A DNA stretch of 64,000 bases from Pseudomonas sp. SORT22 (GCF_018417635.1 NZ_CP071007.1:3658501-3722500), one strand, 5' to 3'. Positions 1 through 8,049 are shown, numbered from the stretch's first letter. A program made the numbers and translations. The notes: generated from the sequence alone by a model not told the origin.

Positions 1-397
1 CCTCCTCGTCGGTGCCCTCCAGGCAGATCACCTCGATACCCGGGTGCAGGCGCTTGAAAGCCTGCAACAGCGGTGGCAACAGCGAGGCGAACAACGACGG
101 GAAGGTCGCCAGGCGCACACGCCCAAGGTGGCAACCGCGGCTGGCGTCGACCAGGTGCTGGATCGACTCCAGCTCGGCGACCATGCGCCGGGCACGCACC
201 AGCACCTGCTCGCCCAGCGCCGTCACGCAAGTGTGCGTGCGCTCGCGCACGAACACCTTTACCCCCAGCGCCGCCTCCATCTGGCTGATCGCCTGGCTGG
301 CGCCAGACTGGGTGATGCCGAAGGCCTCGGCAGCGCGCGAGACATTGCCGGCATCGGCCACGGCGACCAGCAGCTTCCAGTGCATCAGGTTCATCAT
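1..397 (-). CDS. LysR-family transcriptional regulator, N-terminal part (cut by window edge)
   Basis: About 132 residues are visible, beginning MMNLMHWKLLVAVADAGNVS, a standard LysR winged helix-turn-helix (AAEAFGITQSGASQAISQME, residues about 22-41). The start of the effector-binding domain follows (RVRLATFPSLFASLLPPLLQ). The frame runs open to base 1, so the C-terminal two thirds lie outside the window. The start is the first of two tandem ATG codons; the ribosome binding site is weak (GGAACAG). The target genes cannot be told from what is visible. The 99 bases upstream, to the end of the kinase gene at 497, hold nothing recognisable. Confidence 0.85.
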   Translation of the reverse strand, partial: MMNLMHWKLLVAVADAGNVSRAAEAFGITQSGASQAISQMEAALGVKVFVRERTHTCVTALGEQVLVRARRMVAELESIQHLVDASRGCHLGRVRLATFPSLFASLLPPLLQAFKRLHPGIEVICLEGTDEE

Positions 398-496
398 GAT
401 CGTGCTGTTCCCTGCATGGCCTTACATCGACATCGATCTTAGCGCCGTTGGTCAAGCGCACAAAGCCCGTCAACAGTGGCATTAATACCCGCTGAT

Positions 497-1633
497 TCAC
501 ACCTGATATTCAAGCCGATCCGCTTCCACCGGCGTCGGCACTTCCCAGCGAAAGTACATGCGCTCGATGTCCTTGTTGCGCAGCGTGGTGTCGCGACGGG
601 CGTTGCGGCGCATCAGCTCGCGCTCGCTCTGCTCCAGGTACACCAGGCGCACGTCGGCGTCATAGCTGTAGAGCAGGTCGAGGGTCTTCTTGCGCATCTG
701 TTGCGACAAGTGCGTGCTGTTCCACACGAAGGGCTCACGGCGCCGTAGCAAGGTCTTGGCCTTGTCGATCGCGTACTGCGCCACCGGGCCTTTGTCACCA
801 TGGCTCAGGCCCAGCTCCTGGCGGGCATCGTCGAACGACACCACGGCCAGATCCGCTGCGTGCTGGTTGACCCAGGTGTCCTTGCCGCTGGCCGGCAGCC
901 CCGCCAGCATGATCACCTGCGAGCCCTGCACCTCGCGGTACAGGCTGTACTGCGGCAGCACCGAGGCACCGCGAAAGTAGCAGCGCCGGGTGTAATCGTC
1001 GGCAAAGGCCTTGGGTCGATCCAGGCAGCCTTCGTCTTCGGCCAGCAGGCGAAATACTTCGATGTCATCGAGCAGCCCCTGCTTGCCGGCAAAGCCGCGG
1101 CCCTGCATATCGGCGCTGGCCACGGCGCAGAGCATCCACACCGGCAACTCCCACGACAGGCGATGAAGGATCTGCTCGGCCGAACGCCCGCTCTTGTCCC
1201 CGGCCAGGGCAAAGAACGGCAACTGGTGCACGCTGATGATCCGGCAGATGCTTTCGCGCAGCTCAAACGGCGCCCCGGCCTGCCACAACAGGATGCGCGC
1301 ATCTACCGCGCCGCGGCGCGAATGCCCGGGCTGGCCGATCTTGCCGGTGACTTCATCGATCACCGTGCACGACGGCTTGGCGATGTCGTGCAGCACTGCA
1401 GCGTAAAACAGCACGAACTGCTGCTCTGGCGTGGCGCGTTGGTAGGCAGGGTCGGCGAGCAAGGCATCGACCACCATCATGGTGTGGGTCCAGACGTCAC
1501 CTTCCTGGTGGTAGACCGGGTCTTGCGGGGTTGCCGCCAATGCGCGCAGAGACGGGATCGCCTCGAGCAGTGCCGGGTAGTCGACCGCGCGGCCGGGGCC
1601 GGGCATCAGCGCTCGCAATGTGTTCATGTCCAT
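497..1633 (-). CDS. HD-Pnk: HD phosphohydrolase / 5'-OH polynucleotide kinase, RNA end-healing enzyme
   Basis: A 378-residue two-domain protein. The N-terminal half is an HD-family metal phosphohydrolase: H50, the H82-D83 pair in VLHDIAKPS, H104, H136 and D174. The C-terminal half is a P-loop polynucleotide kinase with GLPASGKDT (residues 245-253) and the downstream pair FDD (267-269). This order matches the HD-Pnk family described from Runella, in which the HD part removes 2',3'-phosphates and the kinase part phosphorylates 5'-OH ends. The start is set by AAGGAG nine bases before ATG. The gene begins one base after the RNA ligase stop codon, so the two are almost certainly co-translated as a healing-and-sealing pair. 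The substrate (tRNA, mRNA or DNA ends) is not known from sequence. Confidence 0.87.
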   Translation of the reverse strand: MDMNTLRALMPGPGRAVDYPALLEAIPSLRALAATPQDPVYHQEGDVWTHTMMVVDALLADPAYQRATPEQQFVLFYAAVLHDIAKPSCTVIDEVTGKIGQPGHSRRGAVDARILLWQAGAPFELRESICRIISVHQLPFFALAGDKSGRSAEQILHRLSWELPVWMLCAVASADMQGRGFAGKQGLLDDIEVFRLLAEDEGCLDRPKAFADDYTRRCYFRGASVLPQYSLYREVQGSQVIMLAGLPASGKDTWVNQHAADLAVVSFDDARQELGLSHGDKGPVAQYAIDKAKTLLRRREPFVWNSTHLSQQMRKKTLDLLYSYDADVRLVYLEQSERELMRRNARRDTTLRNKDIERMYFRWEVPTPVEADRLEYQV

Positions 1634-1634
1634 A

Positions 1635-2504
1635 TCATTCAACTCCTTGTTCGGCGGCCTGCAGGCTGGCCCAGGTGACCTGGGGCTCGGGCGCATACAG
1701 GTCGACACCGGCGGCCAGCAGGTTGGGGATGTAGGGCTGGCGCAGGTGGTGCTCATCGGCTTCGAGGATGGCCTGGACAAAGTCGTGGCGCACCCATTTG
1801 ATCCGCCCGGTGGTGTGCTCGGCGGTTTCGATTTTCAGGTACAGGCCCTCCATCAGGTCAGAGCGGTCGCCCTGGTTCCAGGCCTTGGCAAAGTCCAGTT
1901 GCTGACGGGCGATGACCTCGGCAAACGCGTCTTTCCAGCGTTGCGACTTGGCCTGGGAATGGCCGACCAGGGCGAGCAGGTCCTTCAGCCGAGGCGGCGC
2001 GATGCCTTCGAACAGCACCGGTACCGACAACACCGGGCCGCCTGCAAGCAACTGCTGGCGCCGTGCGGTGGAGAGGAACACCTGCGCCTCGCGGTCCCAG
2101 ATATCGAACTCGAAGAACAGGTGCGGGAGCTGGTCGTAGAACACGCTGTGGCGCTTGCTCATCACCTCGCCGAACAGCACGTAGCGGTCTTCCAGGTGCT
2201 CGAGCAGCCAGTGTTCATGGCAGGCCGCCCATTGCTTGAACTGGTTGAACTGGCGCTCGCGGCTACCGCCGGCCAGGTAATGGCCACGGGACTGCAGCAA
2301 CAGCTCGCCGGCGGCAGAAAAACTGATCGCGGCATTGGCGCCGTCGAGCTTTTCCTCGACCACCAGGTACTGGCCCTTCAGTTCGCTGTAAGGCAGTTGG
2401 TCATGGTCGCTATCGCCCGATTGCAGGCGAGAACTTTGCAGGTGTGGGGTGCGCGGGTACTTGAACAGGTCGAGCTGCGCGAGCTCGCGGATATCGAGTG
2501 TCAT
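1635..2504 (-). CDS. ATP-dependent RNA ligase, Rnl2-like
   Basis: A 289-residue nucleotidyltransferase-type ligase. Motif I is EKLDGAN with the adenylylated lysine at K52. SRG at 73-75, FGE at 111-113, the motif IIIa-like FFEFDIWD at 130-137, motif IV EGLYLKIE at 219-226 and motif V IKWVR at 235-239 are all present in the right order. The short length and lack of extra DNA-ligase domains favour an RNA ligase. It is the first gene of an operon with HD-Pnk, which makes the 3'-OH and 5'-phosphate ends that such a ligase joins. GGAG lies about ten bases before the ATG. The preceding leader has extended complementary segments, described separately. Confidence 0.87.
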   Translation of the reverse strand: MTLDIRELAQLDLFKYPRTPHLQSSRLQSGDSDHDQLPYSELKGQYLVVEEKLDGANAAISFSAAGELLLQSRGHYLAGGSRERQFNQFKQWAACHEHWLLEHLEDRYVLFGEVMSKRHSVFYDQLPHLFFEFDIWDREAQVFLSTARRQQLLAGGPVLSVPVLFEGIAPPRLKDLLALVGHSQAKSQRWKDAFAEVIARQQLDFAKAWNQGDRSDLMEGLYLKIETAEHTTGRIKWVRHDFVQAILEADEHHLRQPYIPNLLAAGVDLYAPEPQVTWASLQAAEQGVE

Positions 2505-2528
2505 GGGTCTTCTCCAAAAGGGCGAAAA

Positions 2529-2637
2529 CCGACGACAGCGGGCAGGTGAAAGTGCGTGCGCAGGCAGGCACCAACAGGCTTAAACGTCCGTCGTCGGCAT
2601 CAGGCGTGTTGGTTGGCGTGGGGCACTGGCTTCACCT
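2529..2637 (-). ncRNA. Candidate structured leader RNA of the RNA repair operon
   Basis: The non-coding leader of the ligase/HD-Pnk operon, read on the minus strand, contains three complementary arm pairs. The outer helix joins 2624-2637 with 2544-2554 (AGGTGAA/TTCACCT plus AGTG/CACT, 11 pairs around a 3-nt bulge). The inner helix joins 2604-2612 with 2571-2579 (8 of 9 pairs). The inner loop segment 2590-2597 is perfectly complementary over 8 bases to 2529-2536, downstream of the outer helix, which would make a pseudoknot. A weak -10-like CATTAT lies just upstream at about 2641-2646. No tRNA T-loop or CCA end is present. It could be a regulatory leader, a tRNA-like target of the enzymes, or coincidence in GC-rich DNA. 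Confidence 0.4.
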
Positions 2638-2725
2638 AAATAATGAGGGGTGGTGGATCTGAGGGGGCGGATTGGAAACGAGATGGGGGTGGGCTGTCAA
2701 GCGCTGTGTTGTCTGGGATGGCCTC

Positions 2726-2798
2726 ATCGCGGGTCAAGCCCGCTCCCACAGGTCCGGTGCATGCAGATCCACTGTGGGAGCGGGCTGGACCCGCGATG
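2726..2798. repeat. REP doublet (inverted pair of extragenic palindromes)
   Basis: Two REP units face each other: ATCGCGGGTCAAGCCCGC at 2726-2743 continuing to about 2752, and GGGAGCGGGCTGGACCCGC ending near 2798. The spacer between them contains GGTCCGGTGCATGCAGATCC. Nearly the same arrangement recurs at 62054-62221 in the opposite orientation. It lies just past the stop of the MFS permease and may act as a transcript end or stabiliser. Confidence 0.85.
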
Positions 2799-2799
2799 C

Positions 2800-4146
2800 T
2801 CAGGCCGACTGGCGCTGCGCGTTTTTCAGCGCACCGCCCTTCGCGCGGTTACGCTCATGCCCCTGGCGCAAGCGCAGCGCCGCCAAGGCCGCCACCACCA
2901 GCACTACAGCGATGAACTTCAAACCGTTGACGGCATTGCCGGTGCTTTGCTCGATCATGCCCATCAGCGACGGCCCGAAGAAGCCGCCAAGCAAGCCGCA
3001 GGAGTTGACGAAGCCCAGGCCGCCCGCCAGCGCCGCACCTTTGAGGCGCGAGGCCGGATACAGGAAGATGATCGACTGGACCACAAAGAACATCAGCGCC
3101 GACAGGCAAAAGCCCAAGAGGCTGAGTACCGGCCCCGCCTGGGAGGCGATGGCCAGGCCCAGGGCCATGGTCAGCAAACCGCTGACCAGGATCCGTCGCG
3201 CCCGCTGCGCCGTGCTGGCAAACCGCGGCAGGACGATCGCCCCGGCCGCTGCCGCCAGCCACGGCAACGAGGTGAGAAAGCCGATCTGCAGCACGCTCAG
3301 GTCGCCGTACTTGCCGATAATCCCCGGCAGGAAAAAGATCACCGTGTAGATGGTGATCTGGTGGCAGAAATAGACAAAGATCGCCAACAGGATCTGCGGC
3401 GTCAGGCACTGCTTGAGCGAGTGCCCGCTGTGGCCGGCGCCCTCCTCGGCCTCGCTGGCCAGTTGGCGTTCGATCTGCTCGGCTTCAGCGCTACTCAGCC
3501 ACGGCGCCTTGCTCGGCCGGTCGGGCAGCTTCTTCCACACCACGTAGGCGAAGAACACCGCCGGCAAGCCTTCGAGCATGAACATCCACTGCCAGCCGTG
3601 CCAGCCCATCAGGCCGTCCATCTGCATCAATGCCGCGCCCAACGGCCCACCGATGATGTTGGCAAAACACACCCCGAGCAGGAAGTAGCCGGTAGCGCGG
3701 GCGCGCTGTTCGCGGCCGAACCAGTAGGTCAGGTAGAGCATCACCCCGGGGAACAAGCCGGCCTCGGCGATGCCCAGCAACAGGCGCAGCACGTAGAACG
3801 AAGTCTCGCCCTGGACGAAGGCCATGGCGGCGGAAATCAGGCCCCAGGTCACCATGATCCGGGCAATCCAGAAGCGTGCACCGACCCTGTGCATGATCAG
3901 GTTGCTGGGCACTTCCGACAGCGCATAGGTAAGGAAAAACAACCCGGCGCCCAATCCGTAGGCGGCCGCGGAAATGCCCAGGTCGACATCCAGTTGATGC
4001 TTGGCCAGGGCGATATTAGTGCGGTCGAGAAAGCTCAGCACATAGGCGGCGATCAGCAACGGCATGAGTTTGACGAACAGCAACCGGTTGAGGGTTGCAG
4101 GATCACGGGGCACAGTCAGTTCTTCGGGCGATCTTGTAATTGTCAT
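2800..4146 (-). CDS. MFS transporter, anion:cation symporter (ACS) type
   Basis: A 448-residue major facilitator with about 12 hydrophobic segments. The N-terminal signature YVLSFLDRTNIALAKHQ and the following GLGAGLFFLTYALSEVPSN are typical of the ACS subfamily that imports organic anions such as phthalate, hexuronates or tartrate. I chose the internal ATG at 4146 (MTITRSPEEL) because the residues encoded upstream of it do not resemble a family N-terminus. It is the last gene of a four-gene operon with a GntR regulator, an SDR dehydrogenase and a beta-keto acid cleavage enzyme, and so probably imports their substrate, inferred to be a hydroxy or keto acid. The substrate is not predictable from sequence alone. 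Confidence 0.85.
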   Translation of the reverse strand: MTITRSPEELTVPRDPATLNRLLFVKLMPLLIAAYVLSFLDRTNIALAKHQLDVDLGISAAAYGLGAGLFFLTYALSEVPSNLIMHRVGARFWIARIMVTWGLISAAMAFVQGETSFYVLRLLLGIAEAGLFPGVMLYLTYWFGREQRARATGYFLLGVCFANIIGGPLGAALMQMDGLMGWHGWQWMFMLEGLPAVFFAYVVWKKLPDRPSKAPWLSSAEAEQIERQLASEAEEGAGHSGHSLKQCLTPQILLAIFVYFCHQITIYTVIFFLPGIIGKYGDLSVLQIGFLTSLPWLAAAAGAIVLPRFASTAQRARRILVSGLLTMALGLAIASQAGPVLSLLGFCLSALMFFVVQSIIFLYPASRLKGAALAGGLGFVNSCGLLGGFFGPSLMGMIEQSTGNAVNGLKFIAVVLVVAALAALRLRQGHERNRAKGGALKNAQRQSA

Positions 4147-4218
4147 GGCACGAATCTCTAGTGTGACGACAGCGATGGGAACATCCCCGGCCAGGCTCGG
4201 CCGGGGCATGCAGGCAAG

Positions 4219-5151
4219 CTAGAAATCGACTGCGTAGCGGCCTTTGAGGCTGAGCATTTCCCGCGCCTCGTCGGGGCTGGCGACACGCCCGCCGAGGGCT
4301 TCGATCACCGTGCGGATGCGCTTGACCTGGTCGGCATTGGACGCCGCCAGCTTGCCCGGGCCGTCCCACAGCGAGTCCTCAAGGCCCACGCGCACGTTGC
4401 TGCCCATGGCCAGGCCCATGGTGCCCAGGGGGATCTGGTTGCGCCCGGCGCCGAGGATCGACCACTGGTAGTTGTCGCCAAACAGGCGGTCGGCGGTGCG
4501 GCGCATGTGCGCCAGGTCTTCGGGGTGGCCACCGATGCCGCCGCGCAGGCCGAACACCGACTGGATGAACAACGGCGCCTTGAGCAGCCCGCGCTGGAGG
4601 AAATGCGCGGCGGTGTACAGGTGACCGATGTCGTAGCACTCGATTTCGAAGCGCGTGCGGTTCTCGGCGCAAGCGTTGAGGATGTAGGTGATGTCGCGGA
4701 AGGTGTTGCGAAAGATGCGGTCGTCGCTCTCTTCCAGGTACGGCCGCTCCCAGTCGTGCTTGAACTCGGTGAAGCGCTCGAGCATTTCGTACAGGCCGAA
4801 ATTCATCGAGCCCATGTTCAGCGAGGCCAGCTCCGGCTTGAGCTGGGCCACCGGCTGCAGGCGCTCTTCAACGCCCATGGTCGGCGCGCCGCCGGTGGTG
4901 ATGTTGATCACCACATCGCTCTGCGCCTTGATCTGCGGCAGGAACTGGCGAAACAGCTCGACGTCCTGGCTGGGCTTGCCGTCGAACGGATCACGGGCGT
5001 GCAGGTGAACGATTGAAGCACCCGCCTCGGCGGCACCGATGGCGGCGTCGGCGATTTGTTGCGGGGTGATCGGCAGGTGCGGCGACATCGACGGCGTATG
5101 GATGGCGCCGGTGACGGCGCAGGTGATGATAACCGGGCGTTTCTTGGACAT
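4219..5151 (-). CDS. Beta-keto acid cleavage enzyme (BKACE, DUF849)
   Basis: A 310-residue TIM-barrel protein of the family that includes 3-keto-5-aminohexanoate cleavage enzyme. It starts KKRPVIITCAVTGAIHTPS and carries the metal-binding SIVHLHARDP loop near residues 46-54 plus INITTGG, all diagnostic. Family members condense a beta-keto acid with acetyl-CoA to give acetoacetate and a new acyl-CoA; which keto acid is used varies widely. GGAG precedes the ATG. It lies 59 bases after the SDR gene, which would supply the keto acid by oxidising a beta-hydroxy acid. Dehydrocarnitine is one known family substrate, but nothing here fixes the choice. Confidence 0.9.
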   Translation of the reverse strand: MSKKRPVIITCAVTGAIHTPSMSPHLPITPQQIADAAIGAAEAGASIVHLHARDPFDGKPSQDVELFRQFLPQIKAQSDVVINITTGGAPTMGVEERLQPVAQLKPELASLNMGSMNFGLYEMLERFTEFKHDWERPYLEESDDRIFRNTFRDITYILNACAENRTRFEIECYDIGHLYTAAHFLQRGLLKAPLFIQSVFGLRGGIGGHPEDLAHMRRTADRLFGDNYQWSILGAGRNQIPLGTMGLAMGSNVRVGLEDSLWDGPGKLAASNADQVKRIRTVIEALGGRVASPDEAREMLSLKGRYAVDF

Positions 5152-5210
5152 GCGTGTTCTCCGTTTTTATTCTTGGCGAGAAAGCAGTGCGGTAAAAGCG
5201 CAGGTACAGC

Positions 5211-5999
5211 TCAGAGGTATTCGACGTTGCCATCGACGCTGATGGCTTGCCCGGTGATGTTGCGGGCAGCTGGTGAGCAGAGGAACAAGGCGGTGGCGGC
5301 GACGTCTTCGGCAGTGACCATGCGCTTGAGGGAAATCTTCTTCAGGTACTCCTCGCGCATCAGCGCCTCGGATACCCCCACTTGCGCGGCACGGGCGCGA
5401 ATCACCCCGTCCATGCGCGGCCCTTCGACGATGCCGGGCAGCAAGGCATTGACGCGGATATCGCTGTCGCCAAGCTCCGAAGCCAGGGATTTCATCAGGC
5501 CGACGATGGCCCATTTGGTCGCCGCATACGGCGTGCGCCAGGCGTAACCGAGGCGCCCGGCCACCGAGGCGATGTGCAGCAGGTGGGCGTTGGGCGAGTC
5601 CTTGAGCAGCGGCACCGCGTGGTGGGCGAAGCGGTATTGCGCGGTCAGGTTGATGTCGATGGTGCGCTGCCAGTCGTCGTCGCTGATGGCGTCGATACCG
5701 GCGGTAGGCCCGGCGATGCCGGCGTTGTTGACCAGCACATCGAGGCCGCCGAACTGCTCGCGCTGAACCTTGAACAGCGCCTCTATCTGCGCCGCATCGC
5801 CGACGTCGGCGCGGGTGGCGACGCTGCCTGGGTAGCGGTCGCGAAACGCCGCCAGGGCTGACTCGCTGACATCACAGACATGCACCCGGGCCCCGGCTTC
5901 GATATAGGCCGCCGCCAGCACTTCACCAATACCGGCGGCGCCGCCGGAAATCAACACCCGCAGGCCCGGATACGGCGTCAGACGCTTGAGAACGCTCAT
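5211..5999 (-). CDS. SDR-family NAD(P)-dependent dehydrogenase
   Basis: A 262-residue classical short-chain dehydrogenase. The cofactor motif is SGGAAGIGE (about residues 17-25), followed by NNAG, a catalytic serine in HIASVAG and the catalytic YAATK. The ATG overlaps the stop codon of the GntR regulator (ATGA), fixing the start and showing translational coupling. The likely role, inferred from context, is oxidation of a beta-hydroxy acid to the beta-keto acid used by the downstream cleavage enzyme. The exact substrate is unknown. Confidence 0.88.
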   Translation of the reverse strand: MSVLKRLTPYPGLRVLISGGAAGIGEVLAAAYIEAGARVHVCDVSESALAAFRDRYPGSVATRADVGDAAQIEALFKVQREQFGGLDVLVNNAGIAGPTAGIDAISDDDWQRTIDINLTAQYRFAHHAVPLLKDSPNAHLLHIASVAGRLGYAWRTPYAATKWAIVGLMKSLASELGDSDIRVNALLPGIVEGPRMDGVIRARAAQVGVSEALMREEYLKKISLKRMVTAEDVAATALFLCSPAARNITGQAISVDGNVEYL

Positions 6000-6715
6000 G
6001 CTTTTTTCACTCCAGAAACAGACCGCGCGCGGTCGTTGTTGACCAGCAGGCGCGCCAGGGAGTCGGCGGCCTGCATGATGTCGTCGGTCACCGCCGCCCG
6101 CGCCGCCGCCGCATCGCGGTCGGCCAGGGCGGCGACGATGCGGTCGTGGGCTTGCATCGAGCGCTGCAGGTGGGCTTTGTCCGGGGCGACCAGGGCAAAG
6201 CACGGGCCCATGTGCAGCCAGAAATTCTCCACCGCGGCGACGGTCAGTTCAGCCTGGGCCACGGCATAAATGCGCCGGTGAAAGGCAAAGTTGCCCCACA
6301 GGTAAGCCGGCACGTCGACCTTGTCGGCGGCGGCCTGCATCTGCACGCAGAGCTCGGTGATTTCAGCCAGGTCGGCATCGCCCAGATGGGCCACGGCCTT
6401 CTCGGCCAGCAAGCCTTCGAGGGCCACCCGCGCATCGCGGATTTCGCGCAGGCGTTCAGTGGTCATCACCCGTACCCGCAGGCGCGAGGTTTCAGTGACT
6501 TCAAAGGCATTTTCGGCGCTCAGGCGCTGCAGTGCTTCACGCACCGGCATGGGGCTGGAACCCAGCGCTTCGGCCAGGCCACGGATGGTCAGCTTCTGCC
6601 CGGGCTGAAAACGCCCGCTCATCAGCGCTTCGCGGATCTGCCGGTAGACCTGGTCTTGCAGGGTATCGCGGGACACCTGGCGCAGGGCCGGCAACAGGAC
6701 GGGACGGTCGGTCAT
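5996..6715 (-). CDS. GntR-family regulator with FCD domain
   Basis: A 239-residue regulator. A winged helix at residues about 15-75 (DQVYRQIREALMSGRFQPGQ, then IRGLAEALGSSPMPVREALQ) is followed by an FCD ligand domain with the FHRRIY motif. It heads the operon and overlaps the next gene, so it probably autoregulates and responds to the pathway substrate. I chose the ATG at 6715 (MTDRPVLLP) over an upstream one because the extra N-terminal residues are unlike the family. A perfect 10-bp palindrome 39 bases upstream is a candidate operator. Confidence 0.9.
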   Translation of the reverse strand: MTDRPVLLPALRQVSRDTLQDQVYRQIREALMSGRFQPGQKLTIRGLAEALGSSPMPVREALQRLSAENAFEVTETSRLRVRVMTTERLREIRDARVALEGLLAEKAVAHLGDADLAEITELCVQMQAAADKVDVPAYLWGNFAFHRRIYAVAQAELTVAAVENFWLHMGPCFALVAPDKAHLQRSMQAHDRIVAALADRDAAAARAAVTDDIMQAADSLARLLVNNDRARSVSGVKKA

Positions 6716-6753
6716 GGAAAAAAGCCTGTGTTGTCGTTCTTGTGATGCGAATA

Positions 6754-6763
6754 TGTGATCACA
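6754..6763. promoter_or_regulatory. Candidate GntR operator
   Basis: TGTGATCACA is a perfect 10-bp palindrome in the AT-richer stretch just upstream of the gntR start (6715). FCD-type GntR proteins bind short palindromes near their own promoters. Assignment rests on position and symmetry only. Confidence 0.45.
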
Positions 6764-6849
6764 AATCAAATATGTCAAATGATATTCAGCGACAACGACG
6801 AAGCGCCCTGACCGTTAGGGGCAGGGAATCTGTCAGGCTCGGGTATTGA

Positions 6850-7131
6850 TTATCTTGGTGTCGGCGGCGTCGCCAGGTCGCTCAGCCAGCGCTGCTGCAA
6901 CCGACCGTCAGCCCGCATCTGCTCCAGCGCCTGTTGCCAACGCTGCACGCGCTGGCGAGTGTTGCTTGCAGGCAGGCGGCGATCAGCTTCAGGTGTCAAC
7001 CAGCGCAGGGTGATCGCGAATTGATAGCGACCAGTTACAACGTACGCTTGACAGAGCTGACCGCCTCCAAAAGCGCCGCGCCCACAACGCCTTCGTTGAA
7101 AGCCGGCGTGGGTACGGCGTGGGTACGGCAC
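6850..7131 (-). pseudogene. Possible C-terminal remnant of a periplasmic solute-binding protein
   Basis: An open frame of 93 codons whose second half (QFAITLRWL...RVQRWQQALEQMRADGRLQQRWLSDL) resembles the C-terminal end of family 3 extracellular solute-binding proteins. The first 30 residues do not resemble a signal peptide or the rest of that fold, and no body of the gene is found upstream. I read it as a truncated leftover, but it could be a small orphan gene or non-coding. It ends 134 bases before the gntR start. Confidence 0.3.
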
Positions 7132-7389
7132 TTACTCTTCTTCGTACACCTTGCATTCAAGCTTGATGTCTTCAGATTGTTTTTCCTTGTTGGATGGATC
7201 CGCCCGCGATTGCTTCTCGGCATCCTGGACACTGGATGCTTTATAAGAGTCGTATCCAAAATCCTTTTTCTGGTTGTCCTCCATCTTGCTGTATTCACAA
7301 ATGTACTTTTCAGTCTCGGCCCAGCCTGCCAGCGGCGACGCCATCAAGATCAACCCGCAGACCAACACTGCTTTTCTGGATGTATTCAT
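7132..7389 (-). CDS. Small exported protein of unknown function
   Basis: An 85-residue protein with a clear signal peptide (MNTSRKAVLVCGLILMASPL, cleavage after AGWA) and a short, highly charged mature part rich in lysine, glutamate and aspartate with two cysteines (YICEYSKMEDNQKK; IKLECKVYEEE). The start at 7389 is supported by AGGAG nine bases upstream; an in-frame GTG 18 bases earlier lies before that site. Codon use is noticeably more AT-rich than in neighbours, which suggests recent acquisition or weak expression. I do not recognise a family. Confidence 0.7.
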   Translation of the reverse strand: MNTSRKAVLVCGLILMASPLAGWAETEKYICEYSKMEDNQKKDFGYDSYKASSVQDAEKQSRADPSNKEKQSEDIKLECKVYEEE

Positions 7390-7593
7390 CAGCTTGTGCT
7401 CCTGCACAAATTCGATTTACAGGGTGGTTGTTGCCCGGTGCCTGAAACCTTCGCTGACTGCCTGCAACCAAACACCTCGGCCCCGTTGATGCTATCGATC
7501 GAGAACAACAGCGTCACCTGACATAAATGCCAGGTACCCCGCGCGCAAAGAGGGGTGCAAACGGCGGCGAGTACTGCTATTGCGCCATGAATT

Positions 7594-8049
7594 TCAATGA
7601 CCTATAACGCGCTCCATGACGATGATCCGCTCCTCCCCCTCCATCACCTCGCGGACCTTGGCGTAGCCGAGCCGGGCATAAAACCCCTCTGCAGTGATTG
7701 ATGACGGCACCCGCAGCACCATCTGCCCCGCTTGCCGGGCCAGGTTTTCAAGCGCCTGCATCAGCGCGCGACCCACGCCGGTGCCCTGCACCCCTGGCGC
7801 CACAAACACGCTGCGCAGCACATTGCCTTGCAAGCTGGCAGTGGCAACCAACTGCTGGTCGAGCAGCGCCACCAGCACCTGGCGCTGCTCAAGCAAGGCC
7901 AGTATTCGCTCTGCAGTAAAGCTCTGCTCGACCTGGGCGATCAGCGCCGCCGAATAATCGGCGGCGTTGGTCTGCTGCAAGGACTGGATGATCACTGCGC
8001 TGATGGCGCTGGCGTCGGCGGGCGTGGCGGGGCGAATGTGCAGGGGCAT
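7594..8049 (-). CDS. GNAT-family N-acetyltransferase
   Basis: A 151-residue single-domain acetyltransferase: LHIRPATPADASAISAVI at the start, the acetyl-CoA loop VAPGVQGTGVGRALMQALE (about residues 87-105), and a C-terminal AEGFYARLGYAKVRE. The substrate is unknown. It stands alone, 55 bases from the downstream end of the MFS efflux gene on the same strand, and could be read through from it. Confidence 0.85.
   Translation of the reverse strand: MPLHIRPATPADASAISAVIIQSLQQTNAADYSAALIAQVEQSFTAERILALLEQRQVLVALLDQQLVATASLQGNVLRSVFVAPGVQGTGVGRALMQALENLARQAGQMVLRVPSSITAEGFYARLGYAKVREVMEGEERIIVMERVIGH

Noticed and set aside
2544..2637. A tRNA gene in the leader of the RNA repair operon
   Set aside because: The outer stem is acceptor-like, but there is no T-loop consensus, no anticodon arm of normal form and no CCA end, so I kept it as a structured leader only.
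2650..4161. A 503-codon plus-strand open frame over the MFS gene
   Set aside because: It is antisense to a clear transporter and is rich in glutamine, histidine and arginine with no domain. High GC at third codon positions keeps opposite frames open in Pseudomonas.
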